From Vibrio sp. FE10 (lineage in GTDB: Bacteria; Pseudomonadota; Gammaproteobacteria; Enterobacterales; Vibrionaceae), in the NCBI RefSeq assembly GCF_030297155.1, contig NZ_AP028067.1, positions 744,001 to 808,000 of the forward strand: a DNA stretch of 64,000 bases. Direction: 5' to 3'. The notes beneath the pieces were generated by a model. That model searched no databases and was not told the DNA's origin. It saw only the letters and a program-made list of their open reading frames with translations. Below, in pieces: positions 7,946 to 19,004 of the stretch (its first letter is position 1; each line of letters starts with the position of its first letter). The position numbers and the translations under genes were made by a program.

Positions 7946-8941
7946 ATGATTCAACGTATTAAATATAGATTAACAGGAGCTCCAACCCCCATGGCAGGGT
8001 TAGCACTCGCAATTGCAAGCTTAGGCTGGTGTTGGGATGGTGTTCTCGTCGCACAAGGTATATTACATACTCCAGGCTTAGTGCAGTGGGTTAGTGCTGG
8101 TATTGCTGCGGTATTACTTCTTGTTTTAGCTGTGAAATTTTTGATTCACGGCCACTTATTACGTGAAGACCTTGCTCATCCTGTTGTTGGTAGTGTGGTA
8201 CCCACATTCGCAATGGGTTGTATGGTGGTGTCTGCTTCGTTGGCTCCAATTTCTCAATTCTTACAAGAAGCTGTGTGGCTCGCTTCGGTAGCGTTACATG
8301 TCGTGTTCTTGGTGAGCTTCTTATACCACAGAGCTAAAAACTTCGAGATTCACCACATGGTGCCAAGTTGGTTTGTGCCACCAATCGGTATTATCGTGGC
8401 AGACGTTTCTTTTTCAGGTAACCCGATCTTAGAACCTGTTGCTCACGCGACTTTAGTCTTTGGCTTATTGGTTTATGCCGTAATGCTACCGCTCATGATC
8501 TACCGTTTGATCTTCTCTCATGAAGTGCCTGACGCAGCAAAACCAACCATTGCGATTATGGCGGCTCCAGCAAGTCTATCTTTAGCTGGCTACCTAACGG
8601 TGACGGCAAATCCTTCGCCAGTGATCATTGGGTTACTCTTTGGCATTGCAGTGTTGATGACGTTTATTATCTACATCGCGTTTTTCAAACTACTTCGTCT
8701 ACCATTCAGCCCAGGTTATGCGGCGTTTACATTCCCAATCGTGATTGGTGCAACGGCGTTATTCAAATTGGCGGCTTGGATGCAAACTGTTGGTGTGGAA
8801 ACTCACTATGTGGATCAAGTCTTCAACCTAGCGTATCTAGAATTGATTGTGGCAACGTTTGTGGTGGGCTATGTGGCAGTTCGTTATTACATGAATTACA
8901 AACCTCACCGTGTTCTAAGCGCGGTAGGCAGTAGATTGTAA
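7946..8941 (+). CDS. TDT-family (TehA/SLAC1-like) membrane transporter
   Basis: 331-residue protein with about ten hydrophobic segments. LTGAPTPMAGLALAIASLGW at the N-terminus is the start pattern of the tellurite-resistance/dicarboxylate transporter (TDT) family, which includes TehA and anion channels of the SLAC1 type. I use the ATG at 7946 after AGAGGCTGAC rather than the upstream frame start at 7913. It is divergent from a LysR gene, which probably controls it. Substrate could be a dicarboxylate, sulfite or another anion; the sequence does not decide. Confidence 0.8.
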   Translation: MIQRIKYRLTGAPTPMAGLALAIASLGWCWDGVLVAQGILHTPGLVQWVSAGIAAVLLLVLAVKFLIHGHLLREDLAHPVVGSVVPTFAMGCMVVSASLAPISQFLQEAVWLASVALHVVFLVSFLYHRAKNFEIHHMVPSWFVPPIGIIVADVSFSGNPILEPVAHATLVFGLLVYAVMLPLMIYRLIFSHEVPDAAKPTIAIMAAPASLSLAGYLTVTANPSPVIIGLLFGIAVLMTFIIYIAFFKLLRLPFSPGYAAFTFPIVIGATALFKLAAWMQTVGVETHYVDQVFNLAYLELIVATFVVGYVAVRYYMNYKPHRVLSAVGSRL

Positions 8942-9068
8942 GAAGCAATAGTTCAAAAGATAAACGGACCTTAAGTTTTCAGTATTTCATAAGCTTATAT
9001 TCCTAATCCAAACTCGGCACTTATGCTAATCTGGCTTTATATTGTGGCAAGATTAGCGTGAGTGCACT

Positions 9069-12000
9069 TTGTTTACTGTTTACCATTCCAATAAAGTCAA
9101 TACTTTAAAAATCCTTCTCGTTCACTTAATCAAAAGTGACCCTTTAGCCAATCCTTTCGAAAAAGAGCAGATCTTGGTTCAGAGCCCAGGTATGTCTCAA
9201 TGGCTTAAGATGGAACTCGCCAAAGAGTTTGGTGTAGCAGCAAATATAGACTTTCCTCTTCCAGCAACCTTCATTTGGGATATGTTTACCCAAGTTCTTC
9301 CGGATGTCCCTAAACGCAGTGCGTTTAACAAAGAAGCAATGACGTGGAAGTTGATGAGTTTGCTACCCGCTAAGCTTGACCACCCTGATTTCTTACCCCT
9401 GCAACGTTATCTTGAAAATGATGAAGATGACTCTAAGTTGTATCAATTGGCAGAGAAGATTGCCGATATCTTCGATGGTTACTTAGTGTATCGACCTGAA
9501 TGGATGGCGATGTGGGAATCAGGAGAGCCCGTTGCTGAATTGGTCGATGATGAAGGGCAACAAGAGCACCCTTGGCAGCCGATTTTGTGGAAAGCGCTTT
9601 ATGATCAGACCCTCTCTCAGGGTCAATCAAAGTATCACCGTGGTAACTTGTATCACGACTTCATTGAAGCGTTAGCCAATCAACAAGGTCAACTGCAGCA
9701 CCTACCTAAACGCTTGTTCGTGTTTGGTATTTCTTCGTTGCCTCCTCGTTATATGGATGCGCTGAAGGCTCTCGGTGAACAGATTGATGTCAATTTAATG
9801 TTCACGAACCCAAGTAGGCCTTATTGGGGAGATATTGATAGTCTTAAAGATCTTGCAAGGTTTGATGCAAAGCGACGAAAAAAGTTAGCTCTATCAAATA
9901 ATATTATTGCTGATGCTGGCTCATCCTCTCTTATGGAGGGGGCTAAATATGTCGTTCATGATGACTTGCATATCGATAATGCAGTCGGTAATAACCTTTT
10001 AGCTTCTATGGGTAAGTTGGGCCGAGATAATCTGCGTTTATTATCAGAGGGAGATAGTGGTGAGTTTGAAGCTTTTGTAAATATTAAGGCTGATAATTTA
10101 CTTCACCAGATTCAATCTGACATTCTCGAACTCAAAGAGTATCGAAATGATCAAATCTTGGATTCCAGTGATCACAAGCAAACGGTTGAGCTTGGCGATC
10201 GCTCGCTGACCGTACATGCGTGTCACAGTCCAATGCGCGAGGTTGAAGTTCTTCATGATCAGTTGTTGGCGATGTTTGATGCCGATCCGACACTAAAACC
10301 ACGCGATATCATCGTAATGGTGTCTGACATCAATGCCTATAGCCCAGCGATTCAGGCGGTATTTGGTAATGCTCCGGGTGAGCGTTATATCCCTTACTCG
10401 ATCTCTGATAGAACCGCAGACCAAGAAAGCCCAATTCTGACCGCCTTCATGCAGTTGGTCGCGCTACCGAATACGCGTTGTCTAGCGTCTGAGTTGCTAG
10501 AACTATTAGAAATTCCTGCGATGATGGCACGCTTTGGTATTGATGAGTTTCAATTCGAGCAAGCCAAGCAATGGGTTGAAGAAGCCGGTATTCGTTGGGG
10601 GGTTGATGCATCAACTGCGACAGAATTTGATTTACCTGCGACCGAGCAAAACACTTGGCTCTTTGGTATTCAGCGCATGTTACTGGGCTATGCGATGTCG
10701 GATTCTGCAGGTTTGTTTGAAACTGAACACTCTCCGATTGCTGCTTATAACGAAGTTCAAGGCATTAACGCCGAACTTGCTGGTAAGTTAGCGCACTTTA
10801 TTGACCGCATCGCACATTACCGTCAACGCTTAACTGAAACACAATCTATCGATATGTGGCGTGAAACCTTGCTGAAAATGATTGATGATTTCTTTGCAGT
10901 GGAGCTAGAAGGTGAGGTGGTGCTTAAGTCGATTCGCGATGCACTTTCGCAATTGAATGAACAGCTTGATGATGCCTTGTATGAACAAGAACTGTCGCCA
11001 AGCATTATCTATCAGTACCTCAATAATAAGTTATCTGGCGCGCGTATTAGCCAGCGATTCTTAGCTGGCCAAGTTAACTTTTGTACTTTGATGCCGATGC
11101 GTTCTATCCCGTTCAAAACCGTCTGTTTGTTAGGTATGAATGATGGGGTTTACCCTCGCTCAATGCCGCCAGAGGGCTTTGATTTGATGAATGGGCGTAC
11201 GCGTCCTGGCGATCGTTCTCGCCGTGATGATGACCGCTATCTATTCTTAGAAGCGATGCTGTCAGCGCAAGAATGCTTGTACATCAGCTATGTTGGCCGT
11301 TCGATTCAAGATAATACTGAGCGAGTGCCATCGGTGTTGGTTTCAGAGTTGATCGAGTACTGCCAGCAGAACTACTGCTTAAGTGAAGACCAAGCCTTAC
11401 CAAGTGATGATTCAGGCATCAACCTGACTCAAGCGATCAGTTTTGAACACACCATGACACCGTTCAGCCCTACTGCGTTTACTCAAGGTGATGCGAGCCA
11501 TGTGTTGAGTTATGCCAAAGAGTGGCTTCCAGCGGCTAACCGTTCCGGTGAACGCAGTGGTGAATTCAATCGCGCATTGGATGATTACTTGTTGGGTGCA
11601 ACGTATCCGTTAGAACTAGACTTGGTTGAGTTACAGCGTTTTTGGCGTTTGCCAGTGCAGTACTTCTTTAACCGCCGTCTAAAAGTGGTGTTTGAGCCGC
11701 CACTTCCTGTGATGGAAGATGATGAGCCATTCGTGCTTAATGGTTTAGAGAGTTTCCAGCTTAAGGATGCTTTGCTGCAAGTGCTGCTAGACCACCCTGA
11801 AGGTGCAGACGAAGCAGTGCGACTGTTTGTCTCTGAGCAAAAAGCACAGGGTCGTTTACCGGTCGGAGCCTTTGGTGATATTGAATTTGAAACCAACCGT
11901 GTTCAAGCGGAAGACTTAGCCAAAGAGATTCGATTTGTGAGTGGATCACCGCAACAAGATCTCGAAGTGAATATCGAACTTGATGTGTTAGGCGAAGGCA

Positions 12001-12542
12001 AACCTGTTCGCTTGATGGGTTGGTTAACTCAAAACTATCAATCGGGTCTAGTTCGTTTCCGTAGCGGTAAAATACGCTCTCAAGATTATTTGGCAGCGTG
12101 GATTGATCATCTATGTTGTGCAGTCATGGGACACGGAAAAACGACCCATATTATCGGCTACGACAGAAAAGAGGGCGTGGTTCACCAAACGCTACAACCT
12201 ATCGGCGATGCGCAGCAGGCGAAGAGTTTACTGGCTGAGTTAGTACGACTGTTTTATCAAGGCATGACAGCACCACTGCCTTATTTCCCGAAAAGCGCAT
12301 TGGCTGGCGTTGAGGCTGGCTTTAGTCGTGGTAAGTGGGTTGATGACGAAGAAAAGTCTCTTAAGAAAATGGCCGATACCTTTAATGACAGCTTCGCCTT
12401 TACGGGCGAGGGCAGAGATACCTACATCTCTCGAATCTGGCCTAAGTGGGATGATGGATTAGCTGCTGAGTCGCGTATGTATTCAACGCTTGTGTTACAG
12501 GCCGCAAGACTTGCCGCTGCCGATCTTGAAGATCAGGAATAA
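9069..12542 (+). CDS. recC: RecC, exodeoxyribonuclease V gamma subunit
   Basis: 1157-residue RecC, the subunit that splits duplex ends and scans for Chi in the RecBCD nuclease-helicase. It begins MFTVYHSNKVNTLKILLVHL at a TTG codon; no in-frame ATG or GTG lies in a suitable place upstream and the family starts with this phrase. LVQSPGMSQWLKMELA and FCTLMPMRSIPFKTVCLLGM are typical. The ribosome site is weak (GTGAG). recB and recD follow on the same strand, with a 461-base gap before recB and no ptrA. Confidence 0.93.
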   Translation: MFTVYHSNKVNTLKILLVHLIKSDPLANPFEKEQILVQSPGMSQWLKMELAKEFGVAANIDFPLPATFIWDMFTQVLPDVPKRSAFNKEAMTWKLMSLLPAKLDHPDFLPLQRYLENDEDDSKLYQLAEKIADIFDGYLVYRPEWMAMWESGEPVAELVDDEGQQEHPWQPILWKALYDQTLSQGQSKYHRGNLYHDFIEALANQQGQLQHLPKRLFVFGISSLPPRYMDALKALGEQIDVNLMFTNPSRPYWGDIDSLKDLARFDAKRRKKLALSNNIIADAGSSSLMEGAKYVVHDDLHIDNAVGNNLLASMGKLGRDNLRLLSEGDSGEFEAFVNIKADNLLHQIQSDILELKEYRNDQILDSSDHKQTVELGDRSLTVHACHSPMREVEVLHDQLLAMFDADPTLKPRDIIVMVSDINAYSPAIQAVFGNAPGERYIPYSISDRTADQESPILTAFMQLVALPNTRCLASELLELLEIPAMMARFGIDEFQFEQAKQWVEEAGIRWGVDASTATEFDLPATEQNTWLFGIQRMLLGYAMSDSAGLFETEHSPIAAYNEVQGINAELAGKLAHFIDRIAHYRQRLTETQSIDMWRETLLKMIDDFFAVELEGEVVLKSIRDALSQLNEQLDDALYEQELSPSIIYQYLNNKLSGARISQRFLAGQVNFCTLMPMRSIPFKTVCLLGMNDGVYPRSMPPEGFDLMNGRTRPGDRSRRDDDRYLFLEAMLSAQECLYISYVGRSIQDNTERVPSVLVSELIEYCQQNYCLSEDQALPSDDSGINLTQAISFEHTMTPFSPTAFTQGDASHVLSYAKEWLPAANRSGERSGEFNRALDDYLLGATYPLELDLVELQRFWRLPVQYFFNRRLKVVFEPPLPVMEDDEPFVLNGLESFQLKDALLQVLLDHPEGADEAVRLFVSEQKAQGRLPVGAFGDIEFETNRVQAEDLAKEIRFVSGSPQQDLEVNIELDVLGEGKPVRLMGWLTQNYQSGLVRFRSGKIRSQDYLAAWIDHLCCAVMGHGKTTHIIGYDRKEGVVHQTLQPIGDAQQAKSLLAELVRLFYQGMTAPLPYFPKSALAGVEAGFSRGKWVDDEEKSLKKMADTFNDSFAFTGEGRDTYISRIWPKWDDGLAAESRMYSTLVLQAARLAAADLEDQE

Positions 12543-13003
12543 TCGGCAGTGATCAGCAAGGTCGCCAACGATACTAACGTCAAAGAGATGTGCTTGAATA
12601 AAGGCATAGAAAATAAAGAGTTAGATTTAAACTTGGAGTGCTTGGCTTATCAAAAGGTTAGAGATAATCGAGGTATAAGCTTAGTCAAAGCGATAGATAG
12701 TGACTTGCGAGAAGTCAGGGTACAGGAAATAAAGTGGCCGCCAGTAAATCATTATTAGTGTAGGGCGTTCGCTGTACGGCCACAGGTCAGAGGGACCATT
12801 ATTCTGTGGTTCAAAGTAACGCATGAGTATAAAACTCGAATCGCGCTCCTGAACTCGTGGGCGCATAGTAGCGAGGCGATCTGAATTGATCCGTGAGAGA
12901 GATCGCACTAACTATTAACAAATCAGCGTAGGACGTAAATTGAATGACGTTTTCCACGCTAGGTCACATTTGTAACAACACATTTATCAGAAGGCAGTAA
13001 GGC
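12543..13003 (+). other. recC-recB intergenic region
   Basis: 461 bases where E. coli has ptrA. A 69-codon frame (12549-12758) starts 6 bases after the recC stop, but I do not recognise its product and see no strong ribosome site. No terminator is evident. AAGG lies about 10 bases before the recB ATG. This may hold a promoter for recBD. Confidence 0.35.
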
Positions 13004-16000
13004 ATGACGACCACAAGCAGTGTTCAGGTAATCGCTCCACAGACACTCGATACCATGACGTTTCCACTTCATGGCGCGCGTTTAATTGAAGCATCAGCGG
13101 GTACTGGTAAAACATTCACCATTGCTGGCTTGTACTTGCGCCTACTGCTCGGGCACGGCACGGCTGCGCAACAAGGTGATCTGACTGAAGCCACTCGACA
13201 CCATGAGCCGCTTACCGTAGACCAAATTTTGGTGGTGACCTTTACGGAAGCGGCAACGGCAGAGCTACGTGATCGTATTCGCGCGCGAATTCATGATGCA
13301 CGTATTGCGTTTGCTCGCGGGCAAAGTGACGATCCAGTGATTGCTCCTTTGTTACAAGCCATCGAAGATCATGCTGGTGCGGCGAAAACTCTACTCAATG
13401 CCGAAAGACAAATGGATGAGGCCGCGGTATACACCATTCACGGCTTCTGTCAGCGTATGTTGACTCAAAATGCCTTTGAGTCTGGCAGCCGATTTGATAA
13501 TGAATTTGTGACCGATGAAAGCCATCTTAAAGCGCAAGTGGTTGCCGATTATTGGCGTAAACAGTTCTACCCGCTACCAATTCAACTGGCTGGTGAGGTG
13601 CGAAATATTTGGGGTTCGCCTGCTGCATTATTAGCAGACGTAAATCGTTATCTGACAGGATCTCCGCTGAAATTGACGGTAGATGCGATGTCGGGTGACT
13701 TGCAAACTCTGCACAATCAGAATCTAGATAAAGTGAAGCAACTTAAGGCGTTGTGGTGTGAATCTGAAGCGGACTTTTTGGCTTTGATTTCAGGTTCAGA
13801 TGTGAACAAACGCAGCTACACCAAGAAGTCTCTGCCTACTTGGTTAGAAGCCGTCACAGCATGGGCGCAGAGCGACACTCATGATTACCAGTTTCCAGAT
13901 AAATTAGAGAAGTTCTCTCAAGCAACCCTAATTGAAAAAACACCAAAAGGTACGGCTCCTCAACACGCGGTGTTTGAGGCTATTGAGAGCTTCTTAAACT
14001 CTCCTGCAGATCTAAAAGCCCCATTGTTGGCACATGCGATTACTCATTGTCGAACCATGCTAGCTAAGGCGAAACAGCAGAAGCAATGGTTATCGTTTGA
14101 TGATTTGTTGACTCAGTTATCCGCGTCGATTGATGTGGATGAGCAATCACTGCTGGTGGAGAGAATCCGCACCTTATACCCAGTGGCGATGATCGATGAA
14201 TTCCAAGATACCGATCCGCTGCAATACAGTATTTTTAGCCGAATCTACCTAGATAACCCGCAATGCGGCCTGTTTATGATCGGTGACCCGAAGCAGGCTA
14301 TTTATGGATTCCGTGGCGCAGATATCTTTACCTATATTAAGGCGAGAAACCAAGTTAGTGCTCACTACACCTTAGGCACTAACTGGCGTTCAAGTTCCGA
14401 TATGGTCAGTGCAGTAAACCAAGTGTTTATGAATTCGGACAGCCCGTTTATCTACGACCAAGACATTCCATTCTTACCCGTTGCTGCTAGTCCATCGGCC
14501 GACAAACGCCAATGGGTGATGAATGGTCAAACTCAGCGCGCACTTACCTTTTGGCTGCAAGAGGCTGAAGACAAGCCACTACCAAAAGGCGAATATCACA
14601 AGGCGATGGCTGAGGCGACGGCGAGTCAAATTCAAACCATTCTGACTGCCTCTCAAAACCAACAAGCCTATTTTGATAACGGTAAAAAACAACATGCCGT
14701 GAATGCGGGTGATATTGCTGTCTTGGTTAGAACCGGTAGTGAAGGGCGTCTAATTAAAAATGCGTTGTCTGAACAAGGTATCGCGAGCGTGTACTTGTCC
14801 AACCGAGACAGTGTGTTCACCAGCTTGGTCGCACAAGATATTCAGCGTTTATTACAGGCGGTGCTGACGCCTGAAAATGACCGAGCATTACGCGCTAGTT
14901 TAGCCTCAGAGTTGTTTGCTCTGGATGCGGCTTCATTGGACGAACTCAACAACGATGAAGTGGTGTGGGAAAACGTCGTTAACGAATTTCGAGAATATCG
15001 TAAGTTATGGCTACAGCGCGGCGTGTTACCAATGTTGCGCAGCGTGATCAGTAAAAGACATCTCGCGGAACGCTTACTGGAAGAAGAAAATGGTGAGCGC
15101 TCACTCACTGACTTGATGCACATTGGCGAGCTGCTGCAACAAGCTAGGCAAGAGCTCGACAGCGACTATGGCTTACTGCGTTGGTTGGCAGAAGCGATAT
15201 CAGATGCACAAAATGGTTTAGGCGGCAGTGAAGACGACATTCAACGCCTTGAATCAGAAAGAAACTTGGTTCAAATCGTCACTATTCATAAGTCGAAAGG
15301 CTTGGAATATGATCTAGTATTTTTGCCGTTCGTTGCAAGCTATCGTGAAGCGAGTGAAGGTAAATTCTACGACCATGACTCAGATACCACGGTACTTGAT
15401 ATTACGGGCAGTGATAGTGCTTTAGCACAAGCGGATAAAGAGCGACTGGCGGAAGACTTGCGCTTAATTTATGTAGCGCTGACTCGTGCGGTTTATGGCT
15501 GTTTTATTGGTATGGCTCCTTTACGTAAAGGGCGCTCAACCAAAGAGCCGACCGGTGTTCATTTGAGTGCCATGGGCTACTTGGTTCAAAACGGACAAGA
15601 GCAAGGCATTGCCGAGTTGAATCAAGCTTTGTCAGCGATTGAGGGTAAGAACTCAAGTGTGTTGTTAGCCGAAACCCCAACCGCTCATGAGCAAGTGTTT
15701 GTACAAACGGAGCAAGTGAGTGAAGACTTACATGCTAGTGAATTGAAGGCTTCAATTGACCGAGCTTGGCGAATCACCAGTTACTCGGGGCTTGTAAAAC
15801 AAGGCAGTCACGGCGCGAGCCATGACGCTACCATCGAGGTGTCAGGTTTCGATATTGATTCGGCTGATGAGCACGATGAGTCGGAACTGATTGAACCTGA
15901 ACGTTCTATATTCACGTTCCCTCGCGGCGCTCGCCCAGGTACTTTTTTGCACACCTTATTTGAGGATGTTGAATTTACCGAGCCAGCAACCAGCGAACAT

Positions 16001-16678
16001 AACACGCAAGTAATCACTCACTTATTAGAGTCGGATCAATACGAGCTAGAGTGGTTACCCGTGCTTCAACAGCTGGTTGATACCGTTCTTAATACCGCAT
16101 TAGATGGCAAGAATTTAAAGCTAAGCGAGAAAGACTCAACTCAACGATTAGTCGAAATGGAGTTCTTGTTGCCGATCGAAGTGTTGGCTGCATCTGAATT
16201 GAATCAGACCATTCAGTATCATGATCCGTTGTCGGCCAAAGCGGGCGACCTAGGCTTCCAAACCGTGCAAGGCATGTTGAAAGGCTTCATCGATTTAGTG
16301 TTTGAGCACCAAGGTAAATACTATGTACTCGACTGGAAATCGAACCATCTAGGTGATGATGTTGCCGTCTACCATGGTGAAGCATTGAAATCGGCGATGG
16401 CCGACCACCGCTACGATCTGCAATATCAAATCTATGCGTTGGCATTGCATCGTTTCTTACGCAGCCGCGTTGCGAATTATAGTTATGAACAACATTTCGG
16501 TGGGGTTTATTACTTATTCTTAAGAGGAATGGACGGCCAATCTCAACAAGGTATTTTCTCGGCTAAACCCACATTGGCTTTGCTCGATGAAATGGATCAA
16601 TTGATTGACGGTAAAGTGATAGACAGACGTTCAGCACAATTGAATGACAATGAAACTGGACAGATGGGGCTTCTATAA
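13004..16678 (+). CDS. recB: RecB, exodeoxyribonuclease V beta subunit
   Basis: 1224-residue 3'-5' helicase and nuclease subunit of RecBCD. Superfamily 1 motifs are present: Walker A SAGTGKTFTIAG near residue 30, VVTFTEAATAELRDRIR, MIDEFQDTDPLQ near 400, and TIHKSKGLEYDLVFLPF near 760. The C-terminal nuclease has the catalytic set: His in GTFLHTLFED, Asp in GFIDLVFE, and Asp/Lys in VLDWKSNHLG. All key residues look intact. The stop shares one base with the recD start, so the two are translationally coupled. Confidence 0.95.
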   Translation: MTTTSSVQVIAPQTLDTMTFPLHGARLIEASAGTGKTFTIAGLYLRLLLGHGTAAQQGDLTEATRHHEPLTVDQILVVTFTEAATAELRDRIRARIHDARIAFARGQSDDPVIAPLLQAIEDHAGAAKTLLNAERQMDEAAVYTIHGFCQRMLTQNAFESGSRFDNEFVTDESHLKAQVVADYWRKQFYPLPIQLAGEVRNIWGSPAALLADVNRYLTGSPLKLTVDAMSGDLQTLHNQNLDKVKQLKALWCESEADFLALISGSDVNKRSYTKKSLPTWLEAVTAWAQSDTHDYQFPDKLEKFSQATLIEKTPKGTAPQHAVFEAIESFLNSPADLKAPLLAHAITHCRTMLAKAKQQKQWLSFDDLLTQLSASIDVDEQSLLVERIRTLYPVAMIDEFQDTDPLQYSIFSRIYLDNPQCGLFMIGDPKQAIYGFRGADIFTYIKARNQVSAHYTLGTNWRSSSDMVSAVNQVFMNSDSPFIYDQDIPFLPVAASPSADKRQWVMNGQTQRALTFWLQEAEDKPLPKGEYHKAMAEATASQIQTILTASQNQQAYFDNGKKQHAVNAGDIAVLVRTGSEGRLIKNALSEQGIASVYLSNRDSVFTSLVAQDIQRLLQAVLTPENDRALRASLASELFALDAASLDELNNDEVVWENVVNEFREYRKLWLQRGVLPMLRSVISKRHLAERLLEEENGERSLTDLMHIGELLQQARQELDSDYGLLRWLAEAISDAQNGLGGSEDDIQRLESERNLVQIVTIHKSKGLEYDLVFLPFVASYREASEGKFYDHDSDTTVLDITGSDSALAQADKERLAEDLRLIYVALTRAVYGCFIGMAPLRKGRSTKEPTGVHLSAMGYLVQNGQEQGIAELNQALSAIEGKNSSVLLAETPTAHEQVFVQTEQVSEDLHASELKASIDRAWRITSYSGLVKQGSHGASHDATIEVSGFDIDSADEHDESELIEPERSIFTFPRGARPGTFLHTLFEDVEFTEPATSEHNTQVITHLLESDQYELEWLPVLQQLVDTVLNTALDGKNLKLSEKDSTQRLVEMEFLLPIEVLAASELNQTIQYHDPLSAKAGDLGFQTVQGMLKGFIDLVFEHQGKYYVLDWKSNHLGDDVAVYHGEALKSAMADHRYDLQYQIYALALHRFLRSRVANYSYEQHFGGVYYLFLRGMDGQSQQGIFSAKPTLALLDEMDQLIDGKVIDRRSAQLNDNETGQMGLL

Positions 16679-18903
16679 TGACAACAACGACCACTAATAC
16701 CAGCATAGAAACAGCGAACTCTGTTAAGCCAGTTTCACTTATCCCTGAACAACTCATGGGTGTATTAAAGTTCCTCGCTGATAAGGGCTCAATTCGTCAG
16801 CTGGATTATCAGTTTGCCCGTTTTATTGCTCAGCAAGCGACGAGTCACTCTCAAGAGATCGGCTTTCTCGCTGGGGTAGTGAGCCATGAATTAGGCAAAG
16901 GGCATATCTGTACTCAGCTTATACAGCTACATACGGTAGACCTTGAGCAAACGGCAGACCTTGCTCAGTTGCTTGGTTTGTACGGTGAAACGGCACTGCA
17001 ACTGAACCAGAAATTGTTGGGTATTGATTGGGTGACTGTTCTGCAATCATCTAACCTAGTTGGTACAACCAACGATTGCGTTAAGCCGCTGATGTTTGAT
17101 GGACAGCGTGTCTACTTACAACGCTATTGGAACTACGAAGTGGTGTTGGCTGAAACGTTAAACCGTTTAAGTAATCCAGTCGAGTTCAACATTGAGCAGA
17201 AAAAAGCGCTGACAGAAACGTTGAATCAATTATTCGCACGCAGTTATCACTTCCTGTTTAACGCATTAGCCAAGGCTGAAGCAAACCAACAAACCTCTCA
17301 GGTATTACGTCAGCAGTTAGTGTGTGACCATCTAGATATTGTGAATGAACAGGCTCTAGATTGGGGGGCGATAGACCAAGCGATTGTTCAAGCCAAGCAA
17401 GTGACCGATTTAGATGTACTGGATAGCCTAGTACCATTATCTGTTTGCTTGAATTGGCAAAAAGTAGCGGCAGCGGTGGCGTTAAGTCGTCGCTTCGCAG
17501 TGATTTCTGGTGGGCCGGGTACCGGTAAAACGACCACGGTAACTAAGTTGTTGTCGGCTATGGTCGAGCAATCACTCAGCCAAGGTAAAACACCGACGAT
17601 CAAGCTGGTGGCACCGACAGGTAAAGCGGCTGCACGTTTAACAGAGTCGATTGGTAAAGCGATTGAGCAACTGCCTTTAGCGCCTGAAGTGAAGGCCAAC
17701 ATACCGACGGAATCGAGTACTTTGCACAGACTGCTCGGTGCTATTCCTAATCGAGCGGAGTTTAGACACAACCGACGTAATCCACTTCACCTTGATATCT
17801 TGGTGGTGGACGAAGCATCGATGGTCGACTTATCCATGATGTATAAGCTGGTGGATGCGCTCCCTGAACACGCAAGGCTGATTTTGCTTGGTGATAAAGA
17901 TCAACTCGCTTCAGTCGAGGCAGGTGCCGTGTTGGGGGATATCTGCTCATTTAATTCAACAGGCTACAGCACAGCGCAAGGTAACTTGATTGCGGAAATG
18001 ACAGGCTTTGATGCGATAGCTAAACCCAGACAAGTCAAAGCTGGATCGGTTAACCCTTCTGCGATTGCAGATAGCTTGTGTATGCTGCAGAAGAGTTACC
18101 GTTTTGATGCGCGTTCAGGTATCGGACAGTTGGCAAAAGCGATCAATAACGGTTCTGCTAATCAGGTCGATCAAGTGTTTGCGAAAGGGTTTGAGGATAT
18201 CGAAAATCATCCCCTGTCGAGTGACAGCTATAACTTGATGTTGCGTACTTTAGTCAATGAGTATGGTGCGTATTTGAACCGAATGAATGTACCGTTAGAA
18301 GAATTAGAAACTCAAGAAGCGAGAGCCAAATCGGTGCTCGATTTGTTTAGCCAGTGTCGATTGCTATGTTCTATTCGTGAAGGTGACTTTGGTGTTAAAG
18401 GCCTCAACCACAGAATCGAAAGGGCACTTGCTGCAAGACGCTTGGTGAATCCGCATAACGATGAATTGTGGTATCACGGGCGACCAGTCATGGTAACGCG
18501 CAATGATCATGGCTTGGGCTTATACAATGGTGATATTGGTATCTGTATGCTTGAAGCTGATGCAAGTAGCTCTTCTTCAACTGACGATAACTCTGCACCT
18601 CGATTAAAGGTGTACTTTGAATTGCCCGATGGCAGTGTAAAAGCCGTACTACCAAGTCGAGTGCCTGATCATGAAACCGCCTATGCGATGACGATACACA
18701 AATCTCAAGGTAGTGAATTTGATCTGACCTTGATGATCTTACCGCCAGATTTCAGCCCGATTTTAACGCGAGAACTTATCTATACGGGGATTACGCGTGC
18801 CAAGAAACGACTGATGATGTTCAGTGATACGAATGTACTAAAGCGTGGGATTAAGGTGAAAACAGAACGAGTCAGTGGTTTAGGAAGTCGCTTAACCAGC
18901 TAA
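16678..18903 (+). CDS. recD: RecD, exodeoxyribonuclease V alpha subunit
   Basis: 741-residue 5'-3' helicase subunit of RecBCD, longer than the 608 residues of E. coli. Walker A SGGPGTGKTTTVTKLL near residue 280, LVVDEASMVDLSMMYKLV near 375 and YAMTIHKSQGSEFDLTLMIL near 670 are the RecD helicase motifs. Extra length lies mainly in a stretch near residues 415-450 and an acidic Ser-rich loop near 630. The start overlaps the recB stop (TAATG). A bidirectional hairpin terminator follows. Confidence 0.94.
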   Translation: MTTTTTNTSIETANSVKPVSLIPEQLMGVLKFLADKGSIRQLDYQFARFIAQQATSHSQEIGFLAGVVSHELGKGHICTQLIQLHTVDLEQTADLAQLLGLYGETALQLNQKLLGIDWVTVLQSSNLVGTTNDCVKPLMFDGQRVYLQRYWNYEVVLAETLNRLSNPVEFNIEQKKALTETLNQLFARSYHFLFNALAKAEANQQTSQVLRQQLVCDHLDIVNEQALDWGAIDQAIVQAKQVTDLDVLDSLVPLSVCLNWQKVAAAVALSRRFAVISGGPGTGKTTTVTKLLSAMVEQSLSQGKTPTIKLVAPTGKAAARLTESIGKAIEQLPLAPEVKANIPTESSTLHRLLGAIPNRAEFRHNRRNPLHLDILVVDEASMVDLSMMYKLVDALPEHARLILLGDKDQLASVEAGAVLGDICSFNSTGYSTAQGNLIAEMTGFDAIAKPRQVKAGSVNPSAIADSLCMLQKSYRFDARSGIGQLAKAINNGSANQVDQVFAKGFEDIENHPLSSDSYNLMLRTLVNEYGAYLNRMNVPLEELETQEARAKSVLDLFSQCRLLCSIREGDFGVKGLNHRIERALAARRLVNPHNDELWYHGRPVMVTRNDHGLGLYNGDIGICMLEADASSSSSTDDNSAPRLKVYFELPDGSVKAVLPSRVPDHETAYAMTIHKSQGSEFDLTLMILPPDFSPILTRELIYTGITRAKKRLMMFSDTNVLKRGIKVKTERVSGLGSRLTS

Positions 18904-18972
18904 CAGTCAGTCGTTTTAGCGAAGGTGGTGCTGGAAGTAAAACAACGAAATGGCAGGGTAAATCGTATACAC

Positions 18973-18996
18973 AAAGCAACCATCCCTGGTTGCTTT
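18973..18996. terminator. Terminator behind recD
   Basis: AAAGCAACC-ATCCCT-GGTTGCTTT, a perfect 9-bp stem. It lies between recD and a possible minus-strand gene ending at 19005. Confidence 0.65.
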
Positions 18997-19004
18997 GAAC
19001 GTTA

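Noticed and set aside
12549..12758. 69-codon frame between recC and recB
   Set aside because: No convincing ribosome site or family resemblance; an overlapping 75-codon frame exists on the other strand.
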